Positions 1 to 6,797 of a DNA stretch of 13,133 bases are shown in pieces (position 1 is the first letter of the stretch; every line of letters begins with the position of its first letter). The position numbers and the translations under genes are program-made. A model generated the notes under the pieces. It did no database searches. It saw nothing but the letters and a program-made list of their open reading frames with translations, and was not told the origin of the DNA. Source of the DNA: Verrucomicrobiaceae bacterium (GTDB lineage: Bacteria; Verrucomicrobiota; Verrucomicrobiae; Verrucomicrobiales; Akkermansiaceae); NCBI GenBank assembly GCA_003820635.1, contig RPOS01000087.1, positions 1-13,133 on the forward strand, in the 5' to 3' direction.

Positions 1-90
1 CACGGCGACTTGGCCGAGGACCTTGCCCTTGGCGTCGATCACATACCACTTGCGCTCGACTTCGTGAGGCTTGGCGGAAAACGTCTTCAT
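1..90 (-). CDS. rplM: 50S ribosomal protein L13, N-terminal fragment
   Basis: Only the first 30 codons are inside the window; the gene runs off the left edge. The translation begins [20 protein letters not shown] and continues GKVLGQVAV. It matches the start of bacterial L13, whose E. coli form begins MKTFTAKP and has the same WYV-DA-GK-LG core. L13 is an early-assembling large-subunit protein that binds 23S rRNA. The ATG is at 88-90, and no Shine-Dalgarno sequence lies at the normal distance upstream. A good promoter sits about 50 bases upstream (142-170). In most bacteria rpsI follows rplM, so it would be expected just outside the window. Identification is secure despite the short length because the N-terminus is highly conserved. 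Confidence 0.93.
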   Translation of the reverse strand, partial: MKTFSAKPHEVERKWYVIDAKGKVLGQVAV

Positions 91-141
91 GTGCTTGTAA
101 TAAAATGGCTCCGGGCACCTGGCGTGCGCGAAGGGGGACGC

Positions 142-170
142 AAGCTAGGGAGCCGGTTTCGGGGTGTCAA
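142..170 (-). promoter_or_regulatory. rplM promoter, TTGACA-17 bp-TAGCTT
   Basis: On the minus strand a perfect -35 box TTGACA (165-170) is followed after exactly 17 bp by TAGCTT (142-147). Transcription would start near 135, giving a leader of about 45 bases before the rplM ATG at 90. The -10 keeps the first, second and sixth consensus bases. The same TAGCTT -10 occurs before pgpH, which supports it as a real promoter form here. The rest of the interval 91-256 shows no clear promoter for the divergent symporter. Confidence 0.65.
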
Positions 171-256
171 CCGGGAAATCTGCGGATTTTGGACGGATTT
201 TCGATGGCACCGGAAGGTTCTGGATTTCATGCGCGGGATGGCCTTGGCTTGCCGGG

Positions 257-1579
257 ATGAAACACATCGCGGCACACTGGCAGATACTCGCGGCACTGGT
301 TTTGGCCACCTTCACGGCCTTGGTTTTCCGGGGCATGGTGGCTGGCGCGGGGATGGACTCGCAGATCGGCGGCTTCGTGGGTGCGGTGCTGGCGGGTTGC
401 GAATTCATCGGGGATTTGTTCATGCGGGCGCTCAAGATGTTGATAGTGCCGCTGATCGTCACCTCGGTGGTGTCCGGCATCGCCAGCTTGCAGGGAGTGA
501 AGGGATTCGGCCGGCTCGGGCTGAAAACGGCGGGCTTTTTCGGAACCACGAGTCTGCTCTCGATCCTGCTCGGACTGCTGCTGGTCAATATGATCCGCCC
601 CGGTTTTTCCGACGGGCAGCCGAATGCGGTGATCCGCGATGCCTTCGCGCAGAGCGCTGCCACGGCCGATGCCCGCGTGGTGGAAACAGTGAGCGGTGCC
701 GGCAACCGACAGGCGGGTGATTTCCTCGGCGTCTTCAAGGCGATGCTGCCGGAGAACGTGATCTCGGCGGCCACCGACAATGGCCAAATGCTTGGCGTCA
801 TCGTTTTCAGCATCCTTTTTGCCGTGGCGATCACGCGGCTGCCTGCAGTGGAAATGCGCACGATCCGCGAGTTTTTCCAAGCGGCCTGTGATGCGATGAT
901 CGTGCTGACCAAGTGGGTGATGGCACTGGCTCCCATCGGCGTGTTCGCGCTGATCCTGCCGGTGGTTTTCGCCACCGGTGCGGACTTGTTCGTGAACCTC
1001 GGGAAATATTTTCTAACCGTCCTGGCGGGCTTGTTCATTCACTTGTTCGTGGTGCTGCCCTGCGTGCTGCGCTTCGTGGGCGGTGTGAATCCGTGGGCGC
1101 ATTTCCGGGCGATGCGGCCTGCCTTGCTGTTGGCGTTTTCCACCGCGTCTTCCTCCGGCACGCTGCCGGTGACGATGCGCTGCGTGGAGGAGGGTAGCGG
1201 GGTATCCAAGCGCGTGACGAGTTTCACGTTGCCGCTGGGAGCCACGGTGAACATGGATGGCACCGCGCTTTATGAATGCGTGGCGGTGATTTTCGTGGCC
1301 CAGGTGATGGGTGTGCAACTCGGCTTCGGCGGCCAGTTCTTCGTCGTGGTGGCGGCGCTGCTCACCAGCATCGGCGTGGCGGGTGTGCCATCCGCCAGCC
1401 TGGTGGCCATCCTGCTCATCCTGAAAAGCTCCGGCATCCCCGGCGCGGAAACCGCGGTGGTGGCGCTGCTGGCGGTGGACCGTCTGTTAGACATGAGCCG
1501 CACGGCGGTGAACATCTACAGCGATTCCTGCGCGGCGGTGGTCATCGCCAGATCCGAGGGTGAGGAACTCGGGATTTGA
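257..1579 (+). CDS. Sodium:dicarboxylate/amino-acid symporter (SDF/DAACS family)
   Basis: A 440-residue inner-membrane secondary transporter of the glutamate/aspartate/C4-dicarboxylate family (GltP, DctA, GltPh), moving acidic substrates with Na+ or H+. The family landmarks appear in order: the hairpin-1 serine motif SSSGTLP (298-304), NMDGT in TM7 (332-336), the hairpin-2 motif GVAGVPSAS, and TM8 with D408, D412, R415, T416, N419 and D423. R415 aligns with the GltPh arginine that binds the substrate side-chain carboxylate, so an acidic substrate is likely. The glycine before D423 is replaced by serine. I chose the ATG at 257 because it puts the first hydrophobic helix (ILAALVLATFTALVF) near the N-terminus. 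The frame is open 93 bases further upstream to an ATG at 164, but those residues look unlike a transporter start. The gene converges with vapC, 9 bases away. The exact substrate cannot be told. Confidence 0.92.
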   Translation: MKHIAAHWQILAALVLATFTALVFRGMVAGAGMDSQIGGFVGAVLAGCEFIGDLFMRALKMLIVPLIVTSVVSGIASLQGVKGFGRLGLKTAGFFGTTSLLSILLGLLLVNMIRPGFSDGQPNAVIRDAFAQSAATADARVVETVSGAGNRQAGDFLGVFKAMLPENVISAATDNGQMLGVIVFSILFAVAITRLPAVEMRTIREFFQAACDAMIVLTKWVMALAPIGVFALILPVVFATGADLFVNLGKYFLTVLAGLFIHLFVVLPCVLRFVGGVNPWAHFRAMRPALLLAFSTASSSGTLPVTMRCVEEGSGVSKRVTSFTLPLGATVNMDGTALYECVAVIFVAQVMGVQLGFGGQFFVVVAALLTSIGVAGVPSASLVAILLILKSSGIPGAETAVVALLAVDRLLDMSRTAVNIYSDSCAAVVIARSEGEELGI

Positions 1580-1588
1580 ACTTTCGGA

Positions 1589-2023
1589 TCATAACGGCAC
1601 CACGAGCCTTTCCGCCTTCGCGAGCCTTTTCTGGTTCTCATCGAAGGTGAGAATCCTCGTGGCGTTCATGAGTAGGGCGGCTGCGACATGGAGAATGTCA
1701 AAGCCGCGATGCCCGCCCGCAAGGGTGTGTGTGGCGGAGAGTCTTCTGGCTTCCTCCACCACTTCAGCAAGGTTGCAGACTTGGATCCGGATCCTGCCGC
1801 TGGCCTTGTCCGCTTCGAACTGCGCCAAAAACAACGCCGACTCGCCGGGCGCGATCGCCTTGCGGAACTCGGCAAAGCGGAGGGCGTTGCTCAATTCATA
1901 TTCACCAAACGAAGTGAGGGTGAGCGCGGATTTGCACTTCTTCATCCATGCCACCGCGCGGGGTGTATGGGCGTCGTTTCCGTAGAGGGAAAACAGAAAG
2001 CTGGTGTCCGCGCAGGTTACCAT
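1589..2023 (-). CDS. vapC: VapC-type PIN-domain toxin (module 1)
   Basis: A 144-residue PIN-domain ribonuclease, the toxin of a type II toxin-antitoxin pair. VapC toxins cleave specific tRNAs or rRNA with Mg2+ held by four acidic residues. Here these are D6 (ADTSFL), E41 or E43 (GEYEL), D109 (GFDILHVAAAL) and D128 (TFDEN), all at the normal PIN spacing. The ATG overlaps the end of the antitoxin gene by 7 bases (ATGGTAA, 2017-2023), so translation is probably coupled. The gene ends 9 bases from the end of the convergent symporter gene, with no visible terminator between. The RNA target cannot be read from the sequence. The active site appears intact. Confidence 0.88.
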   Translation of the reverse strand: MVTCADTSFLFSLYGNDAHTPRAVAWMKKCKSALTLTSFGEYELSNALRFAEFRKAIAPGESALFLAQFEADKASGRIRIQVCNLAEVVEEARRLSATHTLAGGHRGFDILHVAAALLMNATRILTFDENQKRLAKAERLVVPL

Positions 2024-2268
2024 TTTCCGGACGCTTCATGGATGATCTCGAGCGACTCCGCCGCTGTCAGCACGCGGGAGTCACTTCGGTCCCGCTTGAT
2101 CGCCGGGCTTTGGGACCAATCGACGCGCCGGGCGGACTGGTCCTGCTCCGGGATCAGCCGGGCGATGGCCTTTCCCCGCTGCGTGATGATGATTTCCTCA
2201 CCGGCGTCTATCCAGCTCAGCAGGCTGGTATAGCGGTTTCGCAAATCCCGAACGGTGGCTGTTTTCAT
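2017..2268 (-). CDS. vapB: Phd/YefM-type antitoxin (VapB, module 1)
   Basis: An 83-residue antitoxin. The N-terminal half (MKTATVRDLRNRYTSLLSWI, then GEEIIITQRGKAIARLIP to residue 40) is the typical Phd/YefM DNA-binding dimerisation domain. The C-terminal part (about 45-83), rich in charged residues, should be the disordered segment that wraps around the toxin. In such modules the antitoxin neutralises the PIN nuclease and, with it, represses its own promoter. The partner vapC starts inside its last codons. A strong promoter lies directly upstream (2278-2305), with predicted transcription start only 2-3 bases before the ATG and no Shine-Dalgarno sequence, so the mRNA is probably almost leaderless. 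The upstream amidase gene on the same strand ends 19 bases beyond the -35 box. Confidence 0.85.
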   Translation of the reverse strand: MKTATVRDLRNRYTSLLSWIDAGEEIIITQRGKAIARLIPEQDQSARRVDWSQSPAIKRDRSDSRVLTAAESLEIIHEASGKW

Positions 2269-2277
2269 GATGCTTCA

Positions 2278-2305
2278 ATTTTGTAGCACAAGAAACCGGT
2301 GTCAA
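2278..2305 (-). promoter_or_regulatory. vapBC module 1 promoter, TTGACA-16 bp-CAAAAT
   Basis: The minus strand carries a perfect -35 TTGACA (2300-2305) and CAAAAT (2278-2283) after 16 bp; AAAATT at 17 bp is the alternative reading. The predicted start is at about 2270-2271, with the antitoxin ATG at 2268. The promoter lies entirely between the amidase stop and vapB, so the module can be expressed on its own. No clear inverted-repeat operator was seen. Confidence 0.6.
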
Positions 2306-2324
2306 GGCTGGAGGTCGCGGCGGA

Positions 2325-3056
2325 TCACTCCGGTGCGTCGGTCGGGCGGCTGGGAGGCTCGTAGAGCGGGCGGGGCAGGGGACCGGTGCCGGCATCGCCA
2401 TGCACGGCCTGGTCGCGGATGGCTCCGGCGATGGCTGCGGCGAGTTTCTGACGGTATTGCGAGTCCGCGACGCAACGGCTCTCCGCCGGGTGGCTGAGGT
2501 AGCCGCCTTCTAACAGGACGCAGGGGGTTTCCGGGTTGCGGGTGAGGCGCAGGCGGCGGCGGACGAGCCCTCGGTTGGAACTTTCCGCCGGGCTGGCGGC
2601 GCTCATGGCTCGCTGCAATCTAACAGCCAAGCCGTGGCTGTCCACCCGCCAGTAATAGGTTTCCGGGCCGCGGACGTGGGCCGGGCCGCTGTTGAAGTGG
2701 ATGCTGATGAGGATGGCGTCGCCATGGCGGTTGGCGCGGTGCACGCGCTCGTCGAGATCGATGAAGGTGTCGTCGGAACGCATCAGGATGGTGCGGAAAC
2801 CGCCGCCGAGTTCGCTGCGGATGCGCCGGGCCATGTCGAGCGTGAGGTCCTTTTCACGCTGGCCGGTGTGGCGGCTGACGGCCCCCGGATCGGTGCCGCC
2901 GTGGCCGGCGTCGATGATGACGGTCTTGAAACCCTTGGGGCCGGGCCGGTGGCCCCAGTAGTCGCGGCCGGAGGAGGAGCGCGTTGCGGGAGTGGCGCAG
3001 GACGCCAGCAGCAATGCGGGCAGGGCGCAGAGGATGAGTTTCCGCAACAAGGGCAT
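2325..3056 (-). CDS. N-acetylmuramoyl-L-alanine amidase, Amidase_3 lipoprotein
   Basis: A 243-residue zinc amidase that cleaves the bond between N-acetylmuramic acid and L-alanine in peptidoglycan. The N-terminus is a lipoprotein signal: basic start, hydrophobic run, and lipobox LASC with C20, so the enzyme should be anchored to a membrane facing the periplasm. The catalytic domain runs from about 44 to 215. Zinc ligands are H52 (DAGHGG), E68 (QREKD) and H120 (SIHFN), and the catalytic glutamate is E183 (LLEGGYLSH). The tail after 220 is rich in proline. There is no AMIN or SPOR targeting domain. The start lies 2 bases after the stop of a possible 30-residue ORF, downstream of ybeY and pgpH on the same strand, so it is probably the last gene of that operon. 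A role in cell separation or wall remodelling is inferred from the family. Confidence 0.92.
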   Translation of the reverse strand: MPLLRKLILCALPALLLASCATPATRSSSGRDYWGHRPGPKGFKTVIIDAGHGGTDPGAVSRHTGQREKDLTLDMARRIRSELGGGFRTILMRSDDTFIDLDERVHRANRHGDAILISIHFNSGPAHVRGPETYYWRVDSHGLAVRLQRAMSAASPAESSNRGLVRRRLRLTRNPETPCVLLEGGYLSHPAESRCVADSQYRQKLAAAIAGAIRDQAVHGDAGTGPLPRPLYEPPSRPTDAPE

Positions 3057-3058
3057 GG

Positions 3059-3151
3059 TCAGAACGTGCAGATGTTCACGCCTTGTTTCAGGCTGGCGCG
3101 CATCATGGCGGCGGTTTTTCCGGTGTTCATGAGAAAGGTGCGGCGGCGCAT
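3059..3151 (-). CDS. Possible 30-residue small protein between ybeY and the amidase
   Basis: An ATG at 3149-3151 opens a frame of 30 codons ending in TGA at 3059-3061. It starts 13 bases after the ybeY stop and ends 2 bases before the amidase ATG, so it exactly fills the 108-base gap between two co-oriented genes. The protein begins MRRRTFLMNTGKTAA, which resembles the opening of a twin-arginine signal (RRxFL) but lacks a real hydrophobic stretch, and ends NICTF. No Shine-Dalgarno sequence is visible, though that is usual in this window. It may be a real translation-coupling peptide, the broken start of a former Tat-exported protein, or a chance frame. I recognise no family. Confidence 0.3.
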   Translation of the reverse strand: MRRRTFLMNTGKTAAMMRASLKQGVNICTF

Positions 3152-3164
3152 CGTTTTGGGGTCG

Positions 3165-3632
3165 TTAGATTCCAAGGCGGACTTGCAGGGCGGGTGTCCA
3201 CAATTCCGTGATGATGGCTTCCTGGGCGCTTTCCATGGCGGCGCGCTCGGCTGCATCCGCATCCTCGTGGCCAGCCAGATGAAGCAAGCCGTGGACGAGG
3301 TAGCGCAGGATTTCGCGAGCGGGCGGTTCGTCGTATTCGGCGGCCTGGCGTTCCGCGACCTCGGCGCCGATGACGATTTCACCGTGGTGGAAGGTGATGA
3401 CGTCGGTGGGGCCGTCGATGTCCATGAAGTCGCGGTGGACGCGGCTGCTGGTCTCATCGTCCACGAGAGCGACTTCTAGGGTGGCGAGGTGGTGGAGCGG
3501 CGTATCGCCGGTGTTGGCATGGGCGAGCGCGAGCCTGGCTGCGTGATGGGCCACGTCTTCGAGAGCAGTGAGCCAGTTCTCGGGAATTTCGGTGCGTTCC
3601 TGATGGTTGCCGATGATGACTTCGAGCGACAT
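3165..3632 (-). CDS. ybeY: Endoribonuclease YbeY (rRNA maturation factor)
   Basis: A 155-residue member of the UPF0054/YbeY family, a metal-dependent RNase needed for 16S rRNA 3'-end maturation and ribosome quality control. The family signature GPTDVITF is at 74-81 and the metal-site segment HGLLHLAGHED at 114-124. H114 and H118 align with the first two zinc histidines of E. coli YbeY, in the same numbering. The third ligand position (124) is aspartate rather than histidine; H122, two residues earlier, could also bind. I recall aspartate at this place in some other phyla, so activity need not be lost. The length is normal. The gene lies 38 bases downstream of pgpH, an adjacency also common in Firmicutes (phoH-pgpH-ybeY). 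It ends with TAA inside a GTTAGA hexamer. Confidence 0.93.
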   Translation of the reverse strand: MSLEVIIGNHQERTEIPENWLTALEDVAHHAARLALAHANTGDTPLHHLATLEVALVDDETSSRVHRDFMDIDGPTDVITFHHGEIVIGAEVAERQAAEYDEPPAREILRYLVHGLLHLAGHEDADAAERAAMESAQEAIITELWTPALQVRLGI

Positions 3633-3670
3633 GGCGGTGGGTTTTCCGTGAAATGAAAATCTCAGATCTG

Positions 3671-5317
3671 CTAGGGGCGCGGGATCACGCGGCCTCCGCG
3701 GCTGCTGGTGCGGTCCGGTGCCGCCCGGCGGAGCGTCGCGCTCGGGCGATCATCGTCCTTCGGGTAGTCGATGCGGGTGTGGAGCATGCTGCGCAAGGTG
3801 GTGGCGAAGCTGTCCTTGACGATGGCGATTTCGCGCAGCGTGAGCGGGCAGTCGTCGAGCTGACCGTCCTGGATTTTCTGGTGCACGAGGTCGTCCACCA
3901 GTGCGCGGATGCGGGCCGGGGTGGGCTTGCGCAGGGTGCGTGAGGCGCTCTCGATGGAGTCAGCGAGCGCGATGATGCCGCACTCGCGGCTGCTGGGCCG
4001 GGGGCCGGGGTAGCGGAAGTTCTTCTCGTCGATGCTGGGCAGGTCTTCCGGGTTTTCGAGGCGGCGGTCCACCTTTTCGAGTTCGAGTTTCTTCTGCTCG
4101 CGCGCCTTGTGATAGAAGTAGGCGACGATGGAATCGCCGTGGTGCTCCTGAATCACATCGATGATGCGGGGGTTGAGCTTGTGTTTGACGGCAAGATCGA
4201 CGCCGTCCTTGACGTGGGCGAGGATGATGAGCGTGCTCATGGTGGGGGTGAGCGTTTCGTGCGGATTCTCGGCACCCTCGTGCTGGTTTTCGATGAAATA
4301 GCCGGGTTTCTTGAGCTTGCCGACGTCGTGGAAATAGGAGCAAACGCGGCACATCGGGGCGTTGGCACCGATTTTTTCCGCAGCGGCTTCCGAGAGGGCG
4401 GCCACCACCAGGCTGTGGTGGAAGGTGCCGGGGGCTTCGAGCTGCATCTGGCGGAGCAGCTTGTGGTTCAGGTCGCTGAGTTCCAGCCAGCTGATGTCCG
4501 TGGTGAGGAGGAAGGCGCCTTCAAAGATCGGCAGCAGGCCGCTGACGAGCAGGGCGGTGAAGACGGCGGTGCCAAACGCGGCGGCACTGCCGGTGCCGAG
4601 GACCTGCAGATGGTCTATTGCTCCGGGGCCGAAACAGGAAGCCACATCCAGGCTGCCCAGCAGCAAGCCGAGCAGCAGCGTGACCGCGCCGACGTAGATG
4701 CCGGTTTGCAGAAGCTGGAGCCGGCGGCGCACTTGATGGGCGAGCAGCACGCTGGTGACGCCCGCCACCAGGCTGAGGATCATGTAGGGCAGCGCCTGCC
4801 CCTGCGGCGCGAACAGGCAGCCGATCAGGGTGACGAAAACGGCGGAAAACGAGCCGACGGCCCGGCCGAGCAGCACGCCGTGAAGCATCGGAGCCAGCGC
4901 GAAGGGCACGAAGAAAAAGCGATACATCTCCGGGATGTGGCCCGCCGAGGCGAGGCTCATCACCACGCGCAGCAGTGCGAGATGGGCGAGCAGGCCGCCC
5001 AGCACCAACACCACCCGGCTGTTGCGCCGGCAGGAGGTTTGCAGGCTCACCTGAAACATCAGCACGGCGGTGACCGCGATGATGAAACCGTAAAGCGCGC
5101 CCTTGATCGGTGCATCCGCGAAGGCTGTGCCTTGTGAGGCTTTCAGTGTCATCACGCCGCAGCTCACGGTGAAGGTGGCGTAGAGCGCCAGTTTCACCCA
5201 CAGGCTGTCCTCCAAGGCCTGGATGACCGGGTTTTCGCTGTGAATCCGGCGTTTCTTTCCGGACGAAAGGCCTTGTTGGGCCAAGCGCCAGCGTTTGATG
5301 GCATCCAAAAATCCCAC
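3671..5317 (-). CDS. pgpH: PgpH-like membrane HD phosphodiesterase without the extracellular domain
   Basis: A 548-residue 7TMR-HD family protein. Members of this family (Listeria PgpH) degrade the second messenger c-di-AMP with a cytosolic HD domain on a membrane anchor. Hydrophobic segments run from about 42 to 262. The HD domain (about 295-515) keeps every metal ligand of the family: H301, H330-D331 (FHDVGK), H368, H392-H393 (EHHGD) and D453 (ALADS). The oddity is the N-terminus. Typical PgpH proteins carry about 280 extracellular residues between TM1 and TM2; here TM1 (42-60) is followed by TM2 (73-91) after only about 12 residues. The start is GTG at 5317, the first start codon after an in-frame TGA at 5339-5341. 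It has no Shine-Dalgarno sequence but a good promoter upstream (5375-5403). The C-terminal 30 residues are basic and low in complexity. It is probably co-transcribed with ybeY and the amidase. Confidence 0.88.
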   Translation of the reverse strand: MGFLDAIKRWRLAQQGLSSGKKRRIHSENPVIQALEDSLWVKLALYATFTVSCGVMTLKASQGTAFADAPIKGALYGFIIAVTAVLMFQVSLQTSCRRNSRVVLVLGGLLAHLALLRVVMSLASAGHIPEMYRFFFVPFALAPMLHGVLLGRAVGSFSAVFVTLIGCLFAPQGQALPYMILSLVAGVTSVLLAHQVRRRLQLLQTGIYVGAVTLLLGLLLGSLDVASCFGPGAIDHLQVLGTGSAAAFGTAVFTALLVSGLLPIFEGAFLLTTDISWLELSDLNHKLLRQMQLEAPGTFHHSLVVAALSEAAAEKIGANAPMCRVCSYFHDVGKLKKPGYFIENQHEGAENPHETLTPTMSTLIILAHVKDGVDLAVKHKLNPRIIDVIQEHHGDSIVAYFYHKAREQKKLELEKVDRRLENPEDLPSIDEKNFRYPGPRPSSRECGIIALADSIESASRTLRKPTPARIRALVDDLVHQKIQDGQLDDCPLTLREIAIVKDSFATTLRSMLHTRIDYPKDDDRPSATLRRAAPDRTSSRGGRVIPRP

Positions 5318-5374
5318 TGCGGTGAAGCGATCGGTTGGTCAGACAGATCCCGTTTCGGGCGGCTGCCGGACGGC

Positions 5375-5403
5375 AAGCTAGTCAGCGCCCGGGCCCTTGG
5401 CAA
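5375..5403 (-). promoter_or_regulatory. pgpH operon promoter, TTGCCA-17 bp-TAGCTT
   Basis: On the minus strand TTGCCA (5398-5403, five of six consensus bases) is followed after exactly 17 bp by TAGCTT (5375-5380), the same -10 as the rplM promoter. The predicted start is near 5368, giving a leader of about 50 bases before the GTG at 5317. It would drive pgpH, ybeY, the small ORF and the amidase. It abuts the plus-strand gene remnant at 5396-5644. Confidence 0.62.
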
Positions 5404-5644
5404 CCCGCAAATCCAGATGTGTCGGCCCCTAAGGCACCGCGCTCAACGCGGATGGCTCCTATCAAAACACCTCGCCTGCCTGCCCGCCGATGGCGCATTC
5501 CTCGATGCCGCCGGCCGCCTGATCGACCGCTGGGGCCCGCCGTATTTCTTCCACGCACTCTCGGGCAGCGAGATGGAAATCCTCTCCGCCGGCCCGGACC
5601 GCGAGTTCCACACCGCAGACGACGCGCGCGGCGACGATTTCTAA
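5396..5644 (+). pseudogene. Remnant of a Verrucomicrobia-type secreted protein (C-terminal WGxPYFFH...SAGPD...TADD part)
   Basis: The plus strand encodes LPADGAFLDAAGRLIDRWG followed by PPYFFHALSGSEMEILSAGPD and a TADD motif, ending with TAA at 5642-5644. I recognise this as the conserved C-terminus of a small exported protein common in Verrucomicrobiota (consensus D-WGTPYFFH, SAGPD, TADD, also GspG-like); its function is unknown to me. Upstream the frame degrades. The usual ALGxNPxG piece is seen as ALGNP (about 5388-5405), and a family-like GTALNADGSYQ segment (5435-5467) sits in a different frame behind an in-frame TAA. The signal peptide region is absent because the pgpH promoter and gene start occupy that space. 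At least two frame changes are needed to rebuild the protein, so I read it as a decayed, 5'-truncated gene. A short intact gene with a later start cannot be excluded. Together with the promoter, this fills the 374-base stretch between pgpH and the sigma factor. Confidence 0.5.
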
Positions 5645-5691
5645 CCGAATTTCGGACCTGCTGGAAAAACCGCTTCCCGCAGTGCGAAGGG

Positions 5692-6306
5692 CTATCCGCC
5701 GCCGGAGTGCTGCAGATAGCCGCTGAGCGAGTCCCGCAGTGCGCTGCGGGCGCGGAACAGCAGGCTTTTGACGGCGGAAACGGACAGTCCCAGCACCGCG
5801 GCGATTTCCTCGTAGGAGAGTTGCTCGTAGCGGCGCAGCACCACGGCCATGCGCTGGCTTTCCGGCAGCGCGGCGATGGCCGCGTCCACGGCGGTCTGCA
5901 GTTCGGCCTGGAGCATCTGCGCGTCCGGCCTGCGGTCCGCGCTGTCCTCGATCTGTTGCTGCGAGGATTCCTCGCGCTCGTCGGCGGAAACTTCCTTTTT
6001 GCGGCTGCGGCGGCGCGTTTCGTTGAAGACGAGATTGCGGGTGATGGTGAAGAGGTAGGTGGTGAATTTGGCGTCCGGCCGGTAGCGGCGGGCGTTGCGC
6101 CAGATCCGCAGGAAAACCTGCTGCGAGATGTCCTCCGCATCGCTCGGGTTGCCGAGCATCTTGGCCACCGTGCCGATCACCGCGTGCTGGTGGCGCTCCA
6201 CCAACAGCCGGAAGGCCTCGTGGTCGCCGGCACCGATGCGCGCCATCAACCCGAAATCGACCTCGCTGTCGTCGTCGGTTCGGGTTGGCTGGGTTTCGGT
6301 CTCCAT
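5692..6306 (-). CDS. ECF-family RNA polymerase sigma factor
   Basis: A 204-residue sigma-70 family factor with the two-domain ECF layout. Region 2 (about 32-100) contains the DAEDISQQVFLRIWRNA core and the FTTYLFTITRNLVFNETRRR helix that melts and recognises the -10. Region 4 (about 137-193) contains LPESQRMAVVLRRYEQLSYE and the helix-turn-helix IAAVLGLSVSAVKSLLFRAR for the -35. A charged, glutamine-rich linker (103-135) joins them. I took the ATG at 6306 (METETQPTRTDDD); ATGs at 6324 and 6348 in the same frame are possible, and the frame is open to 6414. No anti-sigma gene follows: the next thing downstream is the convergent gene remnant, 47 bases away. Its signal and regulon cannot be told. 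In Verrucomicrobiota these factors are numerous. Confidence 0.9.
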   Translation of the reverse strand: METETQPTRTDDDSEVDFGLMARIGAGDHEAFRLLVERHQHAVIGTVAKMLGNPSDAEDISQQVFLRIWRNARRYRPDAKFTTYLFTITRNLVFNETRRRSRKKEVSADEREESSQQQIEDSADRRPDAQMLQAELQTAVDAAIAALPESQRMAVVLRRYEQLSYEEIAAVLGLSVSAVKSLLFRARSALRDSLSGYLQHSGGG

Positions 6307-6395
6307 CGTTGGAAAAATCGGCATCGCTGCGGTTGCGGCGCTCAACATGCGGGATTGAACCTCGCCGCGCCCGCGAAGTTGCGCCCGGGCGTCCC

Positions 6396-6791
6396 TCAGG
6401 TGGCGCGGGCCCATTCCTCCACCGCCGGGTCCAGAAAGACCTCCTCAAGCACCTCGCGGGCCCAGTCCTCGCGCTTGGCCAGTTCATGGAGCATCCGCCA
6501 CGCCACCACCTGCACGGCGGGCATTTCACTCCACACCGCTTCGGCGAGGCATTGCCAGCCGCGCCCGGCGAGGCGGTCCGGATGCTCAAGCATCTCATGG
6601 CATTCCTCACAGAGGAGCAGGGTGCGCTCGATGTCCGGATCCTCGCCCACGGGCGGCACCTCATACGGGTGGAGTGGCACACCGGCGGCACCGGTGATCT
6701 CGCACTTGGATTTCGCGCGGCGTGCAAGGTCCTTGCCCATGCCCTGCAAGGCCATCATCCGCGCCTGATGCAGCTCATAGCCTTTTGCCAT
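6396..6791 (-). CDS. PhnA-domain protein
   Basis: A 131-residue protein of the PhnA-domain group found in Vibrio and Verrucomicrobiota. The N-terminal part (about 28-66) is a zinc-ribbon-like element, with C30 before EIT, then HPYEVPPVGED, then C61-EE-C64. The C-terminal part (about 78-128) carries the family's WQCLAEAVWSE-PAVQVVAWRML segment and LDP--EEWA end. The second cysteine of the first knuckle is a threonine (T33), so only three cysteines remain for metal. The PhnA name came from an assumed role in phosphonate use. The biochemical function of this group is not established, and nothing nearby concerns phosphonate. A TAGATT -10 lies 6 bases before the ATG, so the mRNA may be leaderless. 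The sigma gene follows on the same strand after 89 bases. Confidence 0.75.
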   Translation of the reverse strand: MAKGYELHQARMMALQGMGKDLARRAKSKCEITGAAGVPLHPYEVPPVGEDPDIERTLLLCEECHEMLEHPDRLAGRGWQCLAEAVWSEMPAVQVVAWRMLHELAKREDWAREVLEEVFLDPAVEEWARAT

Positions 6792-6797
6792 GGACGA

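Noticed and set aside
164..256. Upstream start for the symporter at 164
   Set aside because: The added 31 residues are not hydrophobic or family-like and would overlap the -35 region of the rplM promoter.
145..1038. Long open frame on the minus strand opposite the symporter (297 codons)
   Set aside because: It is a GC-rich antisense shadow. The plus-strand protein has all SDF family motifs, while this translation is a low-complexity Ser/Ala/Pro/Thr mix.
4109..5137. Long plus-strand open frame (342 codons) opposite pgpH
   Set aside because: The translation is repetitive Gln/Gly/Ala/Asp/His with no family features; the minus strand encodes a complete HD phosphodiesterase.
5688..5760. Inverted repeat GGCTATC...GATAGCC at the end of the sigma gene as a terminator
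   Set aside because: The 7-base arms are 18 bases apart, lie within the coding end, and have no T-run.
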